Shown here piece by piece: positions 8,214 to 16,579 of a DNA stretch of 64,000 bases; the first letter of the stretch is position 1; every line of letters starts with the position of its first letter. The stretch is from the NCBI GenBank assembly GCA_937924905.1, contig CALDUK010000001.1:124001-188000 (forward strand). Reading direction: 5' to 3'. The position numbers were made by a program, and so were the translations under genes. This DNA comes from an uncultured Paracoccaceae bacterium (GTDB lineage: Bacteria > Pseudomonadota > Alphaproteobacteria > Rhodobacterales > Rhodobacteraceae). The notes beneath the pieces are model-generated. The model was not told the origin of the DNA, searched no databases, and saw only the letters and a list, made by a program, of their open reading frames with translations.

Positions 8214-9458
8214 ATGAAACTCAAGACACTCGGTCTCGGTGTTGCCATCGCAGGTGTGATGGGAACAGCCGCGCTTGCGCAGAACTGTGGCCCGGACGGC
8301 CAGTCGATCCGCATCCTTGGCAGTGACTTCCCGGCCATCCAGGCCGTGTCCGGCACCGCCCAGGCCAATTGCGGCGCAGGCGCAGGCGACTTCACCGTCA
8401 CATTGCGCGACAACACCCGCGATATCATGAACCAGGCGCTGACGCCTAACCCTGCCGAATACACCAGCGTGATTGTCGCCAACTCGACGCTGACACAGCT
8501 GATGAATGACGATCTGGTGCGTCCGCTGAACGATCTGGTCGAAAAATACGGTCAGGACCTCAAGCCGAACCAGCTGATCACCATCGACGGCAACGTCATG
8601 GCAGTGGCGTTCATGGCAAACTCGCAGCACCTGTTCTCACGCACGGACATTCTGGAACAAGCCGGCGTCGAAGGCATTCCATCCACTGTCGATGAAATCG
8701 TCGCCGCGGCTGAAAAAATCCGCGCGGCAGGCATCATGGAATATCCGATCACGATGAACATGAAAGTCGGCTGGAACATGGGCGAAGTGTTCAATCTGTT
8801 CTACTTCGCGCATGGCGGCGAGTTGTTCAAACCCGGCTCAGCCGAGCCAAACGTGAACAACGAAGCCGGCGTTGCGGCGCTGAATTCGATCAAGGCGCTG
8901 CTGGAATACACCCATCCTGATCACCTGACCCAGGCTTCAAACGAAACCCAGGCGGTTTGGGAAGCCGGGCAAGCCGCCCTTGGCATCATGTGGGGCTCGC
9001 GCGGTGGCGCGGTTCTCGATGACGAAGGCTCGACCGCCGAAGTCACCGAAAACACGGTGCTCAGCGCTGCGCCCACAGCAGGCGGCGGGGCCATCCCGGC
9101 TGCCACGCTTTGGTGGGATGGCGTGACCATCGCCAAAAACGTGTCGGACGAAGAAGCCGAAGCAACTTTTGCCGCGCTAATGACCGCGATGACATCCGAC
9201 ATGGTGGCCGAAAACAACGACAAGGCCATCTGGCTGATCGACGGTTTTGAACCCGGCGCTGCGGCGGCCGGTGTGGCGGCAACCGCCGCCGGTGGGGCCA
9301 AGCCCTATCCGATGATCCCCTACGCGGGCCTGATGCATAACGCATTGGGCGCCGAACTGGCCGACTTCTATCAAGGCGACGAAAGCGCAGAAGACGCGCT
9401 GGCCGATGTCGAAGCCGCCTATCGGACCGCTGCAAAAGAAGAAGGCTTCTTGCAGTAA
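8214..9458 (+). CDS. ABC transporter, extracellular sugar-type substrate-binding protein
   Basis: Periplasmic solute receptor of the family 1 (MalE/UgpB-like) class, 414 residues, with an N-terminal signal peptide ending in GTAALAQ. It has the typical hinge-fold segments: VIVANSTLTQLMNDDLVRPL, FMANSQHLFSRTDILEQAGV, a helix preceded by GIPSTVDEIVAAAEKIRAAG, and the late AALGIMWGSRGGAV block. Two permease genes follow, so it delivers a carbohydrate or polyol to them, but the ligand is unknown. There is no ATPase gene in this set; the UgpC-type ATPase at 16580-17668 may serve it. A hairpin lies just behind its stop codon. Confidence 0.87.
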   Translation: MKLKTLGLGVAIAGVMGTAALAQNCGPDGQSIRILGSDFPAIQAVSGTAQANCGAGAGDFTVTLRDNTRDIMNQALTPNPAEYTSVIVANSTLTQLMNDDLVRPLNDLVEKYGQDLKPNQLITIDGNVMAVAFMANSQHLFSRTDILEQAGVEGIPSTVDEIVAAAEKIRAAGIMEYPITMNMKVGWNMGEVFNLFYFAHGGELFKPGSAEPNVNNEAGVAALNSIKALLEYTHPDHLTQASNETQAVWEAGQAALGIMWGSRGGAVLDDEGSTAEVTENTVLSAAPTAGGGAIPAATLWWDGVTIAKNVSDEEAEATFAALMTAMTSDMVAENNDKAIWLIDGFEPGAAAAGVAATAAGGAKPYPMIPYAGLMHNALGAELADFYQGDESAEDALADVEAAYRTAAKEEGFLQ

Positions 9459-9470
9459 AACCAAAAAGGA

Positions 9471-9493
9471 AAGGGGGCCAAGCCGGCCCTCTT
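9471..9493 (+). repeat. Intercistronic hairpin after the binding-protein gene
   Basis: Inverted repeat AAGGGGGCC/GGCCCTCTT (one G-T pair) around a 5-base loop, in the 57-base gap between binding-protein and permease genes. In binding-protein operons such hairpins commonly protect the upstream message and reduce permease expression. The same arrangement recurs at 15189-15210. Confidence 0.6.
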
Positions 9494-9515
9494 TCAAACA
9501 AGGGGTGGCGCGACC

Positions 9516-10547
9516 GTGAAACACCGCACGTTTCTGTGGTTCATCTTGCCAACACTGTCCGCGATGATCCTGTTCATCGCCTTGCCGATCGTATCGGTGT
9601 TCATCCAGTCGCTTTTCGTTCAGCACGAACAGGTGCTTGTGGTGTCCGAAAGCTGCGGGCCGTTCGGCTGCTCTAGCACCACCTCGATTGACGCCGAGGC
9701 AACCGCTCAATTGCGGGCCGAACAACCTTTGGGCAAATTCAACGGCTTTGGCACCTATACCAACCGCGCGCATCTGGCTTTCGCAGAAGTGGGCGACGCC
9801 TGGCGAAACCGCGATGGTCTGGGCGATTTCCTGGACGAGCTGATGGACCTGCCGTTCTACAAAGCTCTGATTTTCACACTGACCTATACCTTTGTCGTCA
9901 CACCCATTGTGCTGATCCTTGGCCTTGCGATTGCCGTCGGCGTTAACACCTTGCCACGGGTCACCAAAGGGCCAGCGATCTTCGTGTCGCTTCTGCCGTT
10001 TCTGGTCACACCGCTTGTCGGCTCGTTGATCCTGTTCTGGATGGTCGATGGCGACGGGATCATCGGGGCCACGCTGCAAATCCTGTTCAACGACCCGTCG
10101 CTCAGCGTCAAAGCCTCGACCCCGCTGATGTGGACCATGCTGATGGTATACGGCGTCTGGCACACGCTGCCGTTCAGCTTCATCGTGTTCTATGCTGGCC
10201 TTCAAACCGTGCCACAGGACACGTTGGAAGCGGCGCGGGTCGATGGGGCCAACAAGTGGGAAACCATGCTCCACGTCGTCGTCCCGCATCTTATGCCACT
10301 TGTTACCTTTGTGACCTTGATGCTGCTTATGGATAATTTCCGCGTGTTAGAGCCTATCGTCAGCTTCTCGGCCCAGGGCCACGCACAATCGTTGTCCTAC
10401 TATATCTTCAATGACCTGCGCGAAGCAGGCAATCCGCTCTACAGCTCGGCGGGTGCGACCTCGATGATGACCATCCTTGGCGTGGTCATCCTGCTGACGC
10501 CGGTGCTGATCCGCACCTGGCGCGACTTTAACCAAAGGGCGCATTAG
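9516..10547 (+). CDS. ABC transporter sugar permease, MalF-like
   Basis: Inner-membrane subunit, 343 residues, starting at a GTG. One N-terminal membrane segment is followed by an enlarged periplasmic loop of about 70-80 residues containing SCGPFGCSS, then five further membrane segments. The cytoplasmic EAA loop that docks on the ATPase is clear: EAARVDGANKWETMLHVVVP. The loop with its close cysteine pair is unusual for this family and could be disulfide-bonded outside the membrane. The next permease gene starts two bases after this stop codon. Confidence 0.85.
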   Translation: MKHRTFLWFILPTLSAMILFIALPIVSVFIQSLFVQHEQVLVVSESCGPFGCSSTTSIDAEATAQLRAEQPLGKFNGFGTYTNRAHLAFAEVGDAWRNRDGLGDFLDELMDLPFYKALIFTLTYTFVVTPIVLILGLAIAVGVNTLPRVTKGPAIFVSLLPFLVTPLVGSLILFWMVDGDGIIGATLQILFNDPSLSVKASTPLMWTMLMVYGVWHTLPFSFIVFYAGLQTVPQDTLEAARVDGANKWETMLHVVVPHLMPLVTFVTLMLLMDNFRVLEPIVSFSAQGHAQSLSYYIFNDLREAGNPLYSSAGATSMMTILGVVILLTPVLIRTWRDFNQRAH

Positions 10548-10549
10548 CC

Positions 10550-11431
10550 ATGGCCAGCAAATCCGAAAGCCGCATGACACCGCTCAAGCTTTTGTCGCTG
10601 GGTCTGGTTGTGCTTTGGCTGTTCCTGGCCGCCTTCCCGTTCGTCTGGACGTTCTGGGGCAGCTTCAAGGTGCAGGGCGACTTCTTCTCAAAGGCCGACT
10701 GGACCAACGCGCTTTTCGGCGTCTTTACCACCCGCGAAACCGGCGGGGCCTTCACCGCCAACGGCTATTACGGCGCATGGGTTCAGGAAAGCTTCTGGTA
10801 TAATTTCTGGAACACCGGTGTCGTCGTGTTTTTCACGGTGACCATATCGCTGACCTTCGGCACGCTTGGCGGCTATGCGCTGGCACGGTCCGGGTTCCGC
10901 TATGCGTTCTGGATTCTGATGGCGGCGCTGGTGTTTCGCGCCATGCCGCATATCACGCTGGTCTCAGGCTATCTGCTGCCATTCTTTGAATGGAACATCT
11001 GGGGCATCAAACCCACGACCATCATCGTGTTGGTCGCAATTAACCAACCGTTCACGCTTTGGATGCTGCATTCGTTCTTTCTGAACATCCCTAAGGATCT
11101 GGATGAAAGCGCTATGGTCGATGGCTGCACACGGTTTCAGGCCTTCCGACATGTGATCGTCCCGGTCATGTGGCCGGGCGTGATCACAACAGGGCTGTTC
11201 AGCTTTTTGCTGGCCTATAACGACTTTGCGGTCACCTCGATGCTGCTGTCGGGCGAGAATGAAACCATCATCCCCGCCATCGCCAGCTTCCTGGGCACAA
11301 CGCAGATCGAAGGCAATGTGATGTTCGCTGTCGCGGCCGTGGTGATGACCACCGCGCCCCTGTTCATCCTGATCCTGTTCTTCCAGCGTCACATCGTCAG
11401 CGGCCTGACCGCCGGCGCAGTCAAAGGCTGA
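10550..11431 (+). CDS. ABC transporter carbohydrate permease, MalG-like
   Basis: Second membrane subunit of the importer, 293 residues, with six predicted membrane segments. The EAA loop reads LDESAMVDGCTRFQAFRHVI and the protein ends HIVSGLTAGAVKG, the typical MalG-type C-terminus. It follows the MalF-like gene by two bases and is therefore translationally linked. It is convergent with the class II aldolase gene, whose stop lies 28 bases away. No ATPase gene follows, so this importer must borrow one. Confidence 0.87.
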   Translation: MASKSESRMTPLKLLSLGLVVLWLFLAAFPFVWTFWGSFKVQGDFFSKADWTNALFGVFTTRETGGAFTANGYYGAWVQESFWYNFWNTGVVVFFTVTISLTFGTLGGYALARSGFRYAFWILMAALVFRAMPHITLVSGYLLPFFEWNIWGIKPTTIIVLVAINQPFTLWMLHSFFLNIPKDLDESAMVDGCTRFQAFRHVIVPVMWPGVITTGLFSFLLAYNDFAVTSMLLSGENETIIPAIASFLGTTQIEGNVMFAVAAVVMTTAPLFILILFFQRHIVSGLTAGAVKG

Positions 11432-11458
11432 CCGACCCACGCGACTTGACCAAACGCC

Positions 11459-12109
11459 CTAGCTGGCCGCGCGGGCATCGGCGTCGGTGCCATATCGCGG
11501 AAGATCGGCGGCGGTTTTGCCATGCGCGGCCATCACAGTGTCACGCACAAAGGCGATATGCGCCGTTTCTTCGATAATCTCGGCCAGATACTGCGCCTTC
11601 ATCAGGCTGGATCCGACGCCGATGGTCCCGTGATTGGCCAGAACCGCCGCAACCACGCTGCGATCCTTGAAAACCGGATTGATTTCCTTGTCCGTCTGAG
11701 GCCCGCCCGCCGCCGAAAGCGGAATAAGCGGCATGCGCCCGATCTTTTCGATCGTCTGCACCGTCAAACACGGAATTTCGATCCCCGCGCTGGCATATCC
11801 CGTCGCCCAAGGACTGTGACAATGCACAACCGCCCGGATGTCATCGCGCAGATGATACAGCGCCAGATGAAACCCCAGATCCTTGGACGGTTTGTGGGGC
11901 GACGGCTCGATCGTGCCGTCCAGATGCACAACCTGCAAATTGTCCCGCGTGCATTCATTAAACCCAACGCCGGACGGTTTGATCACAATGGCATCGGCAC
12001 TGTCCAACCGGACAGACAGGTTGCCGCCCGCATTGGTCTGAAGCCGAAGATCGAAACACCGCTTGGCGGTCGCGATCAGGGCGTCTTTCTTGTCAATCAG
12101 ATCATCCAT
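11459..12109 (-). CDS. Class II aldolase/adducin family protein (short form)
   Basis: Zinc-dependent aldolase or decarboxylase of the L-fuculose-phosphate aldolase/ribulose-phosphate epimerase fold, 216 residues. The phosphate loop appears as NAGGNLSVRL with the later IKPSGVGF; metal ligands are the two histidines of VHCHSP and the later ANHGTIG. It is the last gene of the leftward operon of the GntR cluster and overlaps the Tm-1-like gene by eight bases. The sequence fits cleavage of a sugar or sugar-acid phosphate to a C2 or C3 fragment, but the precise substrate is not readable. A second, longer class II aldolase is encoded at 20282-21253. Confidence 0.82.
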   Translation of the reverse strand: MDDLIDKKDALIATAKRCFDLRLQTNAGGNLSVRLDSADAIVIKPSGVGFNECTRDNLQVVHLDGTIEPSPHKPSKDLGFHLALYHLRDDIRAVVHCHSPWATGYASAGIEIPCLTVQTIEKIGRMPLIPLSAAGGPQTDKEINPVFKDRSVVAAVLANHGTIGVGSSLMKAQYLAEIIEETAHIAFVRDTVMAAHGKTAADLPRYGTDADARAAS

Positions 12110-13259
12110 GGGGTGTCTTTCGTTGGGCTGAAAGCTCAGCCAGGGTGGAGGTAACCGCCATTGTCACATCGTCGGCAAACAGATGCGCATCGATGCGAAT
12201 GACGGGGATATGTGTCTCTAACCGGGACTCAAGCGTGTCTGCGCATACCGCACGCAACCCGGGGTCTTCGATGGCGCCCCCCGGTCGGTCATGGTGCGAA
12301 AACCCACCCATCGGCACGATCACAGCCGCCGGGCCCGTGACGTCATTCAACGCCTCGGCCAGCTTGGTGGCGACCAAAGCCATTTCATCGGGCGTGACTT
12401 TAACATGGGTGAACAGCGCCGAATGCTCATAATGCGGGCGGTCCAGATACTGCTCCTGAATAAGCGATTTCTGCCCCAACCCGATAAAGTTCATGGCCCC
12501 CGGCAAAACCACCCGTGGCAAGTCGCGGCCCGCGCGAAACCGGTCGGGCATATCGACATGCACACCGGCCAGATGAATGCGCGTCAATTCATGCGGCGTC
12601 AGATCGACAATCGCGTCAAACGCGTTGCTCTGGGCAAACCGCGCAAACGCCGCACCGCCAAAACCGTTGGAATGAAACACGGTCGATTCCCGGCCCGCAG
12701 CGCTGAACGCGTCAACCAGATTGCGCACCGCAACATCGGTTGCACCAAGCCCGGTAATCCCGACAGACGGCGCGATCTCCACCAATTCGCCCTTGCGCGC
12801 CTTGTTGCACAAACCGGCCGTCAGAAGGGCGGTGTTTTCCAACGCCTCGCGCAGCATCCCGTTCAATCCGGCAATGTCGGCAAGCGTCGGAACCAGAATG
12901 ATCGAATTATCCGCAACCGCAAAGCGCGGATCAAAAGGCAGCGTCGTACACAGCACCTTGGGAAAGGTGATCGGCAAGCTGCGCATAACCTGCAAGACAA
13001 TCTCGCCCCCGGTACCGCCTCCGATCCCCAGAACCACCTCGGCGCCGGTCTGCATACCTTCGGCAACGCGCCCCAGCGCCGCGTCAGCGGTCTGCGACAT
13101 GGCCAGGCATTTGGCATCCCCGCCCAATATCTGACCCTGCACATTCAGCGAAATATCAACAACGTCGGCCGTAACGCCCGCCGCGCTTAACTGCGACAGC
13201 AGAAAATCCACCTCCTGATGTTTTGTCGAAAGGGTCGCAAGGACCAGAACCTGCGCCAT
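12102..13259 (-). CDS. Tm-1-like ATP-binding domain protein (UPF0261)
   Basis: A 385-residue member of the UPF0261 family, related to the N-terminal domain of the tomato virus-resistance protein Tm-1, for which ATP binding has been shown. Family blocks are VLATLSTKHQEVDFL at the N-terminus, the glycine-rich LGIGGGTGGEIVLQVM, the FGGAAFARF segment, and the C-terminal IVPMGGFSHHDRPGG. Its reaction in bacteria is not established, yet it recurs in sugar-catabolic operons. Here it is flanked by a permease gene (3-base gap) and a class II aldolase (8-base overlap), so it probably belongs to the same pathway. Confidence 0.85.
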   Translation of the reverse strand: MAQVLVLATLSTKHQEVDFLLSQLSAAGVTADVVDISLNVQGQILGGDAKCLAMSQTADAALGRVAEGMQTGAEVVLGIGGGTGGEIVLQVMRSLPITFPKVLCTTLPFDPRFAVADNSIILVPTLADIAGLNGMLREALENTALLTAGLCNKARKGELVEIAPSVGITGLGATDVAVRNLVDAFSAAGRESTVFHSNGFGGAAFARFAQSNAFDAIVDLTPHELTRIHLAGVHVDMPDRFRAGRDLPRVVLPGAMNFIGLGQKSLIQEQYLDRPHYEHSALFTHVKVTPDEMALVATKLAEALNDVTGPAAVIVPMGGFSHHDRPGGAIEDPGLRAVCADTLESRLETHIPVIRIDAHLFADDVTMAVTSTLAELSAQRKTPHG

Positions 13260-13262
13260 GGA

Positions 13263-14198
13263 TCAGCCTTTCACAGCACCCGCTGTCATGCCGGTGATGA
13301 TCTGGCGGCTGGCCAAAAGAGTAAAGATGATAGGCGGAATGGCCAAAAGCATCCCCGTTGCCATGATCACGCCCCACTCGACATTGAACTCGGACATGTT
13401 GTTCACGATCAGAATTGGCACCGTCTTGGTGTTCCGGTCTGACAGGGCCGAGGCCAGCAGATATTCGTTCCAGGCAATCCGAAACGTGAAAATCGCCGCC
13501 GCCGCAAGCCCGGGCTTGATCAAGGGCAGAATGACTTTGAAAAACACCTGAAACGGGCCGGCGCCATCGACGCGCGCCGCTTCCTCCAAAGACCGGGGCA
13601 CCTGCACGATAAAGCTTTGCAAAATCCAGATCACAAAGGGCAAATTCATTGCGACATAAATCAGAATGATGCCCGAATGCGTCCCGGCAAGGCAGACATC
13701 GCCCCTCCCGCCAAAAGCGTCGCGAATTGCGCCACCGATCAGGCCATCGCGGTCAAAGCAAAACTCGTTGTTCCAAAGGCCAAATACCGGCACCAGCAAA
13801 ACGGCAGGCGGCACCATGCGCACCATCAGCGTGGTGATGGATGCCGTGTCACGCCCAAAGAACCGAAACCGCACCAGCGCATAGGCCGCCATAGACCCGA
13901 TCACCAGGGTCAGAACGGTCGAAATCAACGCAATGATCAGCGAATTGACAAACGCGCCACCGAACTTGAGCGAACAAAAATCAATATGATCCGGTTCGTA
14001 CCACAGAATATCGCACAAGGCGGTCTCGTAATTCTGGATCGTCGGCATAAAGATCAAGCCACTGGTGCCCGAGATGATATCGACATCCAGCTTGAACGAA
14101 TTGACGAACATCAGGATCACAGGACCGACCGACATCATCACCAAAAGGGCGATAACTGCATAGAAGGCTGGGTTTTGCTTTTCGTGGGACCGGTCCAT
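13263..14198 (-). CDS. ABC transporter carbohydrate permease, MalG-like (GntR cluster)
   Basis: Inner-membrane permease, 311 residues and six predicted membrane segments, with the EAA docking loop EEAARVDGAGPFQVFFKVI and the typical C-terminus QIITGMTAGAVKG. There is a somewhat long periplasmic segment with scattered cysteines (CDILWYEPDHIDFC and CFDRDG). Its start overlaps the stop of the MalF-like gene by one base (TGATG). It forms an importer with the neighbouring permease, the 15224-16549 binding protein and the 16580-17668 ATPase. Confidence 0.88.
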   Translation of the reverse strand: MDRSHEKQNPAFYAVIALLVMMSVGPVILMFVNSFKLDVDIISGTSGLIFMPTIQNYETALCDILWYEPDHIDFCSLKFGGAFVNSLIIALISTVLTLVIGSMAAYALVRFRFFGRDTASITTLMVRMVPPAVLLVPVFGLWNNEFCFDRDGLIGGAIRDAFGGRGDVCLAGTHSGIILIYVAMNLPFVIWILQSFIVQVPRSLEEAARVDGAGPFQVFFKVILPLIKPGLAAAAIFTFRIAWNEYLLASALSDRNTKTVPILIVNNMSEFNVEWGVIMATGMLLAIPPIIFTLLASRQIITGMTAGAVKG

Positions 14199-15157
14199 CA
14201 GCTGTCGTCCTCTGCCGCCATGCGCACCCGTGCGGCGCGGATTTCCTGAAATTTGGTAAAGGCGAACATCGCGACGGTCAGCAACATCAGGATGATCAGC
14301 AGATAGTTTGACATCGCTGCCGCAACGCCCAGCTCGCGAAATTCGGTCGCCGTCCGCGAAATCCGCAGCGCCAGAATCTCGGTCGATAAACCCGGACCGC
14401 CCTCGGTCAGCACAAGGATCACCTCCAGCACTTTGAAACTGTCGATCAGCCGCAAAAGACCCGTGACGATCAGAACAGGCATCATCAACGGCAGTTTGAT
14501 ATGAATGATCTGCTGCCAGGGCGTCGCGCCATCAATGCGCGCGGCTTCCAGCGCCGACCGCGGCAAGGACTGCAAGGCGGCAAGTGCCAGAATGAAGATA
14601 AACGGCGTCCATTGCCAGATATCGGCAATGATCACAGATGTCAGAGCATGACTGCCCAGCCAATCAACATCCGACAATCCCACCCGTTCCAGAAACCGGT
14701 TAAACGTGCCAACCGTCGGGTGGTACATATAGCGCCACATCAGACCCACCACGACGGGCGCAATCATCATCGGCAGAATGAACATCGTGCGCAGCACGGA
14801 CATACCGCGAATATTGCGGTCCAGCAGCAGCGCCAGCCCGACACCCAACACCATTTCGATCGTCACACAGAAAAACGCAAACCGAAGCGTCACACCCAGG
14901 CTTTCGCGAAAGTTGGGGTCGCTCCAAAGCGTGATGTAATTCTTAAGCCCGACAAACTCGGCCTCGCCGATCGTCTGCGTCGGATCCCAGGCGCGGAAAC
15001 TGCCCCAGATCATGTACCCCAAGGGGTAAATCAGGGCGACGGCCATAATGGCCACTGCGGGTGCCATGAACATGTAGGGCGACGCACGATTGATCCAGGC
15101 GGTCGCCTGTCGGGGGCGGCGCGGGGATCGAACGGTCGCTGGGGCAGAATTGGCCAC
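14198..15157 (-). CDS. ABC transporter sugar permease, MalF-like (GntR cluster)
   Basis: Membrane subunit of about 319 residues with six predicted membrane segments beginning YMFMAPAVAIMAVALIYPLG and the EAA loop EAARIDGATPWQQIIHIKLP. The start is uncertain. A GTG at 15157 has AAGGTG six bases upstream and is chosen; GTGs at 15166 and 15199 are in frame, but the latter sits inside the loop of a 9-bp hairpin. It is the partner of the MalG-like permease that follows with a one-base overlap. Confidence 0.85.
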   Translation of the reverse strand: MANSAPATVRSPRRPRQATAWINRASPYMFMAPAVAIMAVALIYPLGYMIWGSFRAWDPTQTIGEAEFVGLKNYITLWSDPNFRESLGVTLRFAFFCVTIEMVLGVGLALLLDRNIRGMSVLRTMFILPMMIAPVVVGLMWRYMYHPTVGTFNRFLERVGLSDVDWLGSHALTSVIIADIWQWTPFIFILALAALQSLPRSALEAARIDGATPWQQIIHIKLPLMMPVLIVTGLLRLIDSFKVLEVILVLTEGGPGLSTEILALRISRTATEFRELGVAAAMSNYLLIILMLLTVAMFAFTKFQEIRAARVRMAAEDDS

Positions 15158-15188
15158 GATAGGCACCTTAACTAAACGGTAAGTTTCC

Positions 15189-15210
15189 GGGGCAGGCACA
15201 GGCCTGCCCC
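15189..15210 (-). repeat. Intercistronic hairpin after the second binding-protein gene
   Basis: Perfect 9-bp stem GGGGCAGGC/GCCTGCCCC with a 4-base loop, between binding-protein stop and permease start. It is probably an mRNA-stabilising or attenuating hairpin that keeps binding protein in excess over permease, and it argues against a permease start at 15199. Confidence 0.7.
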
Positions 15211-15223
15211 GAAGTTAGGGAGC

Positions 15224-16549
15224 TTACTGCCAGGTATAGTACCCGGCTTCTTCCATCACAGCGCGCGTACGCTCTGCGACACCATCAAGGGCTTCCTGAA
15301 CATCCAGATCCTCGGTCAGCACTTTAGACAAAGTCGTGCCAAGGTCCGCATTGATCTTGCCCCAAACCGGGATAATCGGACGCCAATCCGGGTCCGCGTG
15401 CTGCAACGCTTCACCAAAGGTCGCCATATGCGGGAACTTCGCGTTCACATCCGCATCCGTATGCGTGGAAAAGCGCGATGGGTTGCCGCCGGCCAGGGCA
15501 ACAAGCTTGTCACCCTTTTTCGAGGTCAGCCACTGCATCAACAGAAACGCCGCTTCCTTGTTTTCGGCATTTGACGGGATGCCGATGCCGAAGCCACCGG
15601 TTTGCGAACCCCGGCGTGTTCCCATCGGGTGCAGCGCCCAGCCAACATTGCCAAGCACTTCGGGGGCCGCGCGGTCCGGGTCAAGGGTCTGACCCGAAAC
15701 AACGGTGGTATCCAGGAACATCGCAGTGTCACCAGACAAGAACGCGCCCAGCGCTTCGCCAAAGCCAAAGTTTGTCGCGCCTTCCGGCCCGCACTCGACA
15801 ATCTGCTTCAACGCTTCTGCCGCAGCAACGCCTTCGGCGCTGTTCATAGTCGGGTTCCACGCGTCATCAAAGATGCGACCGCCCAGGGGGGCAAGGTGCA
15901 ACAGATAGGCATGCGCCGCATGGTGGCCAGACGCCGCGCGCGATGCGACACCGCCCATGCCGGGTTCCAGATCGGGGATCTGACACGCCAGCGACAGCAG
16001 CTCGTCATAGGTCTCCGGCACGTCCAGCCCGTGCTTTTCAAAGATGTCCTTGCGATACCCAAGGATCGAGGTTTCCGACCCATAAGGAATGCCGAAAAGA
16101 GACCCGGTCTTGCCTTCAAGATAGCCTTTGTTCCCACCGGCAAAGCCGATGTTATAGACATAGCCATCAATCAGATCGTCGCTGTCATAAGACGGGTCAG
16201 ACAGCTTGGGGTTCATGAAATACTTGGCCAGGTTTTCCAGCTGATCCGCATACACGTAATCGGCTTTGGAAAACACGACATAGGCGATCAGATCGTATTC
16301 GCCTTCATCCTGCGACAGCTCCAGCGTCTGACGCTCGCGCATTTTCAGATAAGGCAGCTGATCAACCTCAACCTCGATACCGGTCTCGGCGGTAAATTCG
16401 GGCAGGATCTGCATCACCGCATTGTAATGCGGGTGCGCCGGGAAGTTCACGACAAGGGTCGTGCCCTCGTATTCTGCGTAAGGATTGGCCAACGCCGATG
16501 TTGCCATCAGCGCGGCACCCATCGCAGCCCCTGTTATTGTCTTAAGCAT
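15224..16549 (-). CDS. ABC transporter, extracellular sugar-type substrate-binding protein (GntR cluster)
   Basis: Periplasmic solute receptor of 441 residues with a signal peptide (GAALMATSALA). Family 1 segments include MQILPEFTAETGIEVEVDQ near the N-terminus, FGIPYGSETSILGYRKDIF, the MFLDTTVVSG strand and the GGFGIGIPSNAENKEAAFLL block. Such receptors bind mono- and oligosaccharides, polyols or glycerol-phosphate compounds; the ligand here is unknown. It is the second gene of the leftward operon, 30 bp behind the ATPase gene. Confidence 0.9.
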   Translation of the reverse strand: MLKTITGAAMGAALMATSALANPYAEYEGTTLVVNFPAHPHYNAVMQILPEFTAETGIEVEVDQLPYLKMRERQTLELSQDEGEYDLIAYVVFSKADYVYADQLENLAKYFMNPKLSDPSYDSDDLIDGYVYNIGFAGGNKGYLEGKTGSLFGIPYGSETSILGYRKDIFEKHGLDVPETYDELLSLACQIPDLEPGMGGVASRAASGHHAAHAYLLHLAPLGGRIFDDAWNPTMNSAEGVAAAEALKQIVECGPEGATNFGFGEALGAFLSGDTAMFLDTTVVSGQTLDPDRAAPEVLGNVGWALHPMGTRRGSQTGGFGIGIPSNAENKEAAFLLMQWLTSKKGDKLVALAGGNPSRFSTHTDADVNAKFPHMATFGEALQHADPDWRPIIPVWGKINADLGTTLSKVLTEDLDVQEALDGVAERTRAVMEEAGYYTWQ

Positions 16550-16579
16550 GATTTCCTCCGTTTATGCTTGTCGTCTCAC

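Noticed and set aside
15197-15199. GTG start for the MalF-like permease
   Set aside because: It is in the loop of a strong hairpin; the GTG at 15157 with AAGGTG upstream is a better start.
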